Shown in pieces: positions 5,551 to 6,304 of a stretch of 6,304 nucleotides of DNA (within the stretch, counting starts at the first letter, position 1; the number at the start of each line of letters is the position of its first letter). Location of the stretch: the NCBI GenBank assembly GCA_030044075.1, contig JASHWM010000241.1:1-6304 (forward strand), read 5' to 3'. The position numbers and the translations under genes are program-made. The notes below the pieces were generated by a model. It saw nothing but the letters and a program-made list of their open reading frames with translations. It was not told the DNA's origin and searched no databases. This DNA comes from Candidatus Rhabdochlamydia sp. (GTDB lineage Bacteria > Chlamydiota > Chlamydiia > Chlamydiales > Rhabdochlamydiaceae).

Positions 5551-6304
5551 TCAAGGTTTCATCCCGCTTAATTCACGGGACAATAGGGCGATTGCTGACC
5601 AATCAAACTTTTCTCTTCCAAGGGCCATGCTCACGATCAGCTTTTCGTAGATTTCGGAAAGGAAGGGCATCGGTGTCAGGGACTGGTCTGCACAAGTGTG
5701 AAGAAGCCTCATGTCTTTCAATCCAAGGTCCAATGCAAATCCCCCATCAGCAAAGTTGCGGTTGCACATAAGGGAACGATAGCTATGAAATGCGGGGCAA
5801 TTAAAAAGAGATTCTCCAAAGACCTCTGTCGCCACCTTGGTAGAGACCCCATTTTTTTCTAAAAGGGCGGCAACTTCAGAAAACGATTCAATAAGGCTTA
5901 AGATCATGAAGTTGTTGCACAACTTAAAAATAGATGCCTGCGAGGGTTCATCTCCAAGATCAAATACCTTGCAGCTCATTGTATTCAAAACAGGGAGGGC
6001 TATTTTTTTTACTTGTGGCTTGCCCGCTAAAAAAATCCAAAGGGTCCCCTCTTTTGCACGCTCAGGACGCCCGGTCACTGGAGCTGAAACAAAAGAAAGA
6101 CCGATCTCCTGATGTTTTTTTTCCAAAGCTGTGCATAGCGCTGGTGAGACAGTGCTCATTGAAATATGGGTCAACGACTTGTTTTTTGAGCGCAAAATAC
6201 CAGAGGGCCCCTCTGTGATCTCATTTAAAGCCTCATCGTTGGACACCATGGTCACGACAATATCGCAGGTATCGGCAAGCTCAAGGGGTGATGATGCCCA
6301 TTTT
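5551..6304 (-). CDS. 3-hydroxyisobutyrate dehydrogenase family oxidoreductase (5' end outside window)
   Basis: The C-terminal 250 residues of a beta-hydroxyacid dehydrogenase, entering from the right edge. The first visible residues (KWASSPLELADTCDIVVTMVSNDEAL) are the end of the NAD(P)-binding domain, so the GxGxxG start and about 45 residues are outside; GTG at 6253-6255 is an internal Val codon, not the start. STVSPA (50-55 of the visible part), SAPVTGRPERAKEGTL (73-88, substrate binding) and FKLCNN with catalytic Lys127 are intact, as is the C-terminal FALDLGLKDMRL (189-200). Enzymes of this family oxidise or reduce 3-hydroxy acids, tartronate semialdehyde or short aldehyde acids; which one cannot be told here. 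It lies directly upstream of the adenine deaminase remnant, with a one-base gap. Confidence 0.9.
   Translation of the reverse strand, partial: KWASSPLELADTCDIVVTMVSNDEALNEITEGPSGILRSKNKSLTHISMSTVSPALCTALEKKHQEIGLSFVSAPVTGRPERAKEGTLWIFLAGKPQVKKIALPVLNTMSCKVFDLGDEPSQASIFKLCNNFMILSLIESFSEVAALLEKNGVSTKVATEVFGESLFNCPAFHSYRSLMCNRNFADGGFALDLGLKDMRLLHTCADQSLTPMPFLSEIYEKLIVSMALGREKFDWSAIALLSRELSGMKP

Noticed and set aside
5385..5771. 128-codon plus-strand frame.
   Set aside because: It overlaps the deaminase remnant and the dehydrogenase on the opposite strand, both clear by homology; the translation looks random.
1..6304. CRISPR arrays, intact insertion sequences, rRNA or tRNA genes, riboswitches.
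   Set aside because: No regularly spaced repeats, transposase motifs or RNA-gene landmarks were found on either strand by reading.

Overview
The window looks like bacterial chromosome: compact genes, Shine-Dalgarno sites and a CspA-type cold-shock gene. One feature is unusual. A small gene encodes a complete eukaryote-type RING-H2 finger, which is what host-associated intracellular bacteria tend to carry (environmental chlamydiae or Legionella-like amoeba parasites). I lean towards a Chlamydiales-like or other amoeba-associated bacterium, but nothing here fixes the taxon. I see no tRNA, rRNA, CRISPR array or intact insertion sequence.

Left part, minus strand: a cold-shock protein (2129-2335), a radical SAM/SPASM protein (1222-2091) and an NADPH-dependent FMN reductase (567-1124) lie head to tail and may share a transcript that ends at a strong hairpin (531-563). 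Beyond it, with its own likely promoter, is the start of an exported FAD-dependent oxidoreductase (1-397, cut by the left edge). In it, the C-terminal signature of D-amino-acid oxidases comes before the FAD-binding Rossmann motif, so it looks circularly permuted.

Middle: an exported histidine phosphatase (2525-3331, plus) converges, with only 5 bases between stop codons, on a minus-strand pair: the RING-H2 protein (3847-4245) and an SRPBCC-fold protein (3337-3759). No terminator is visible in the 5-base gap. The first good minus-strand terminator (2407-2432) lies beyond the phosphatase, so the pair's transcript may run antisense through it.

Right part: an alpha/beta hydrolase (4455-5156, plus) faces a minus-strand pair entering from the right edge: a 3-hydroxyisobutyrate-dehydrogenase-family enzyme (5551-6304, N-terminus outside) and, one base after its stop, the first 65 residues of an adenine deaminase. 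That frame stops exactly at a perfect 12-bp inverted repeat (5328-5352), so the deaminase is a remnant.

Taken together, this is an accessory-type mix of small redox and hydrolytic enzymes, a probable host-directed ubiquitin-ligase candidate and one decayed purine-salvage gene, not a single pathway. The RING protein and the permuted oxidase are the most noteworthy items.
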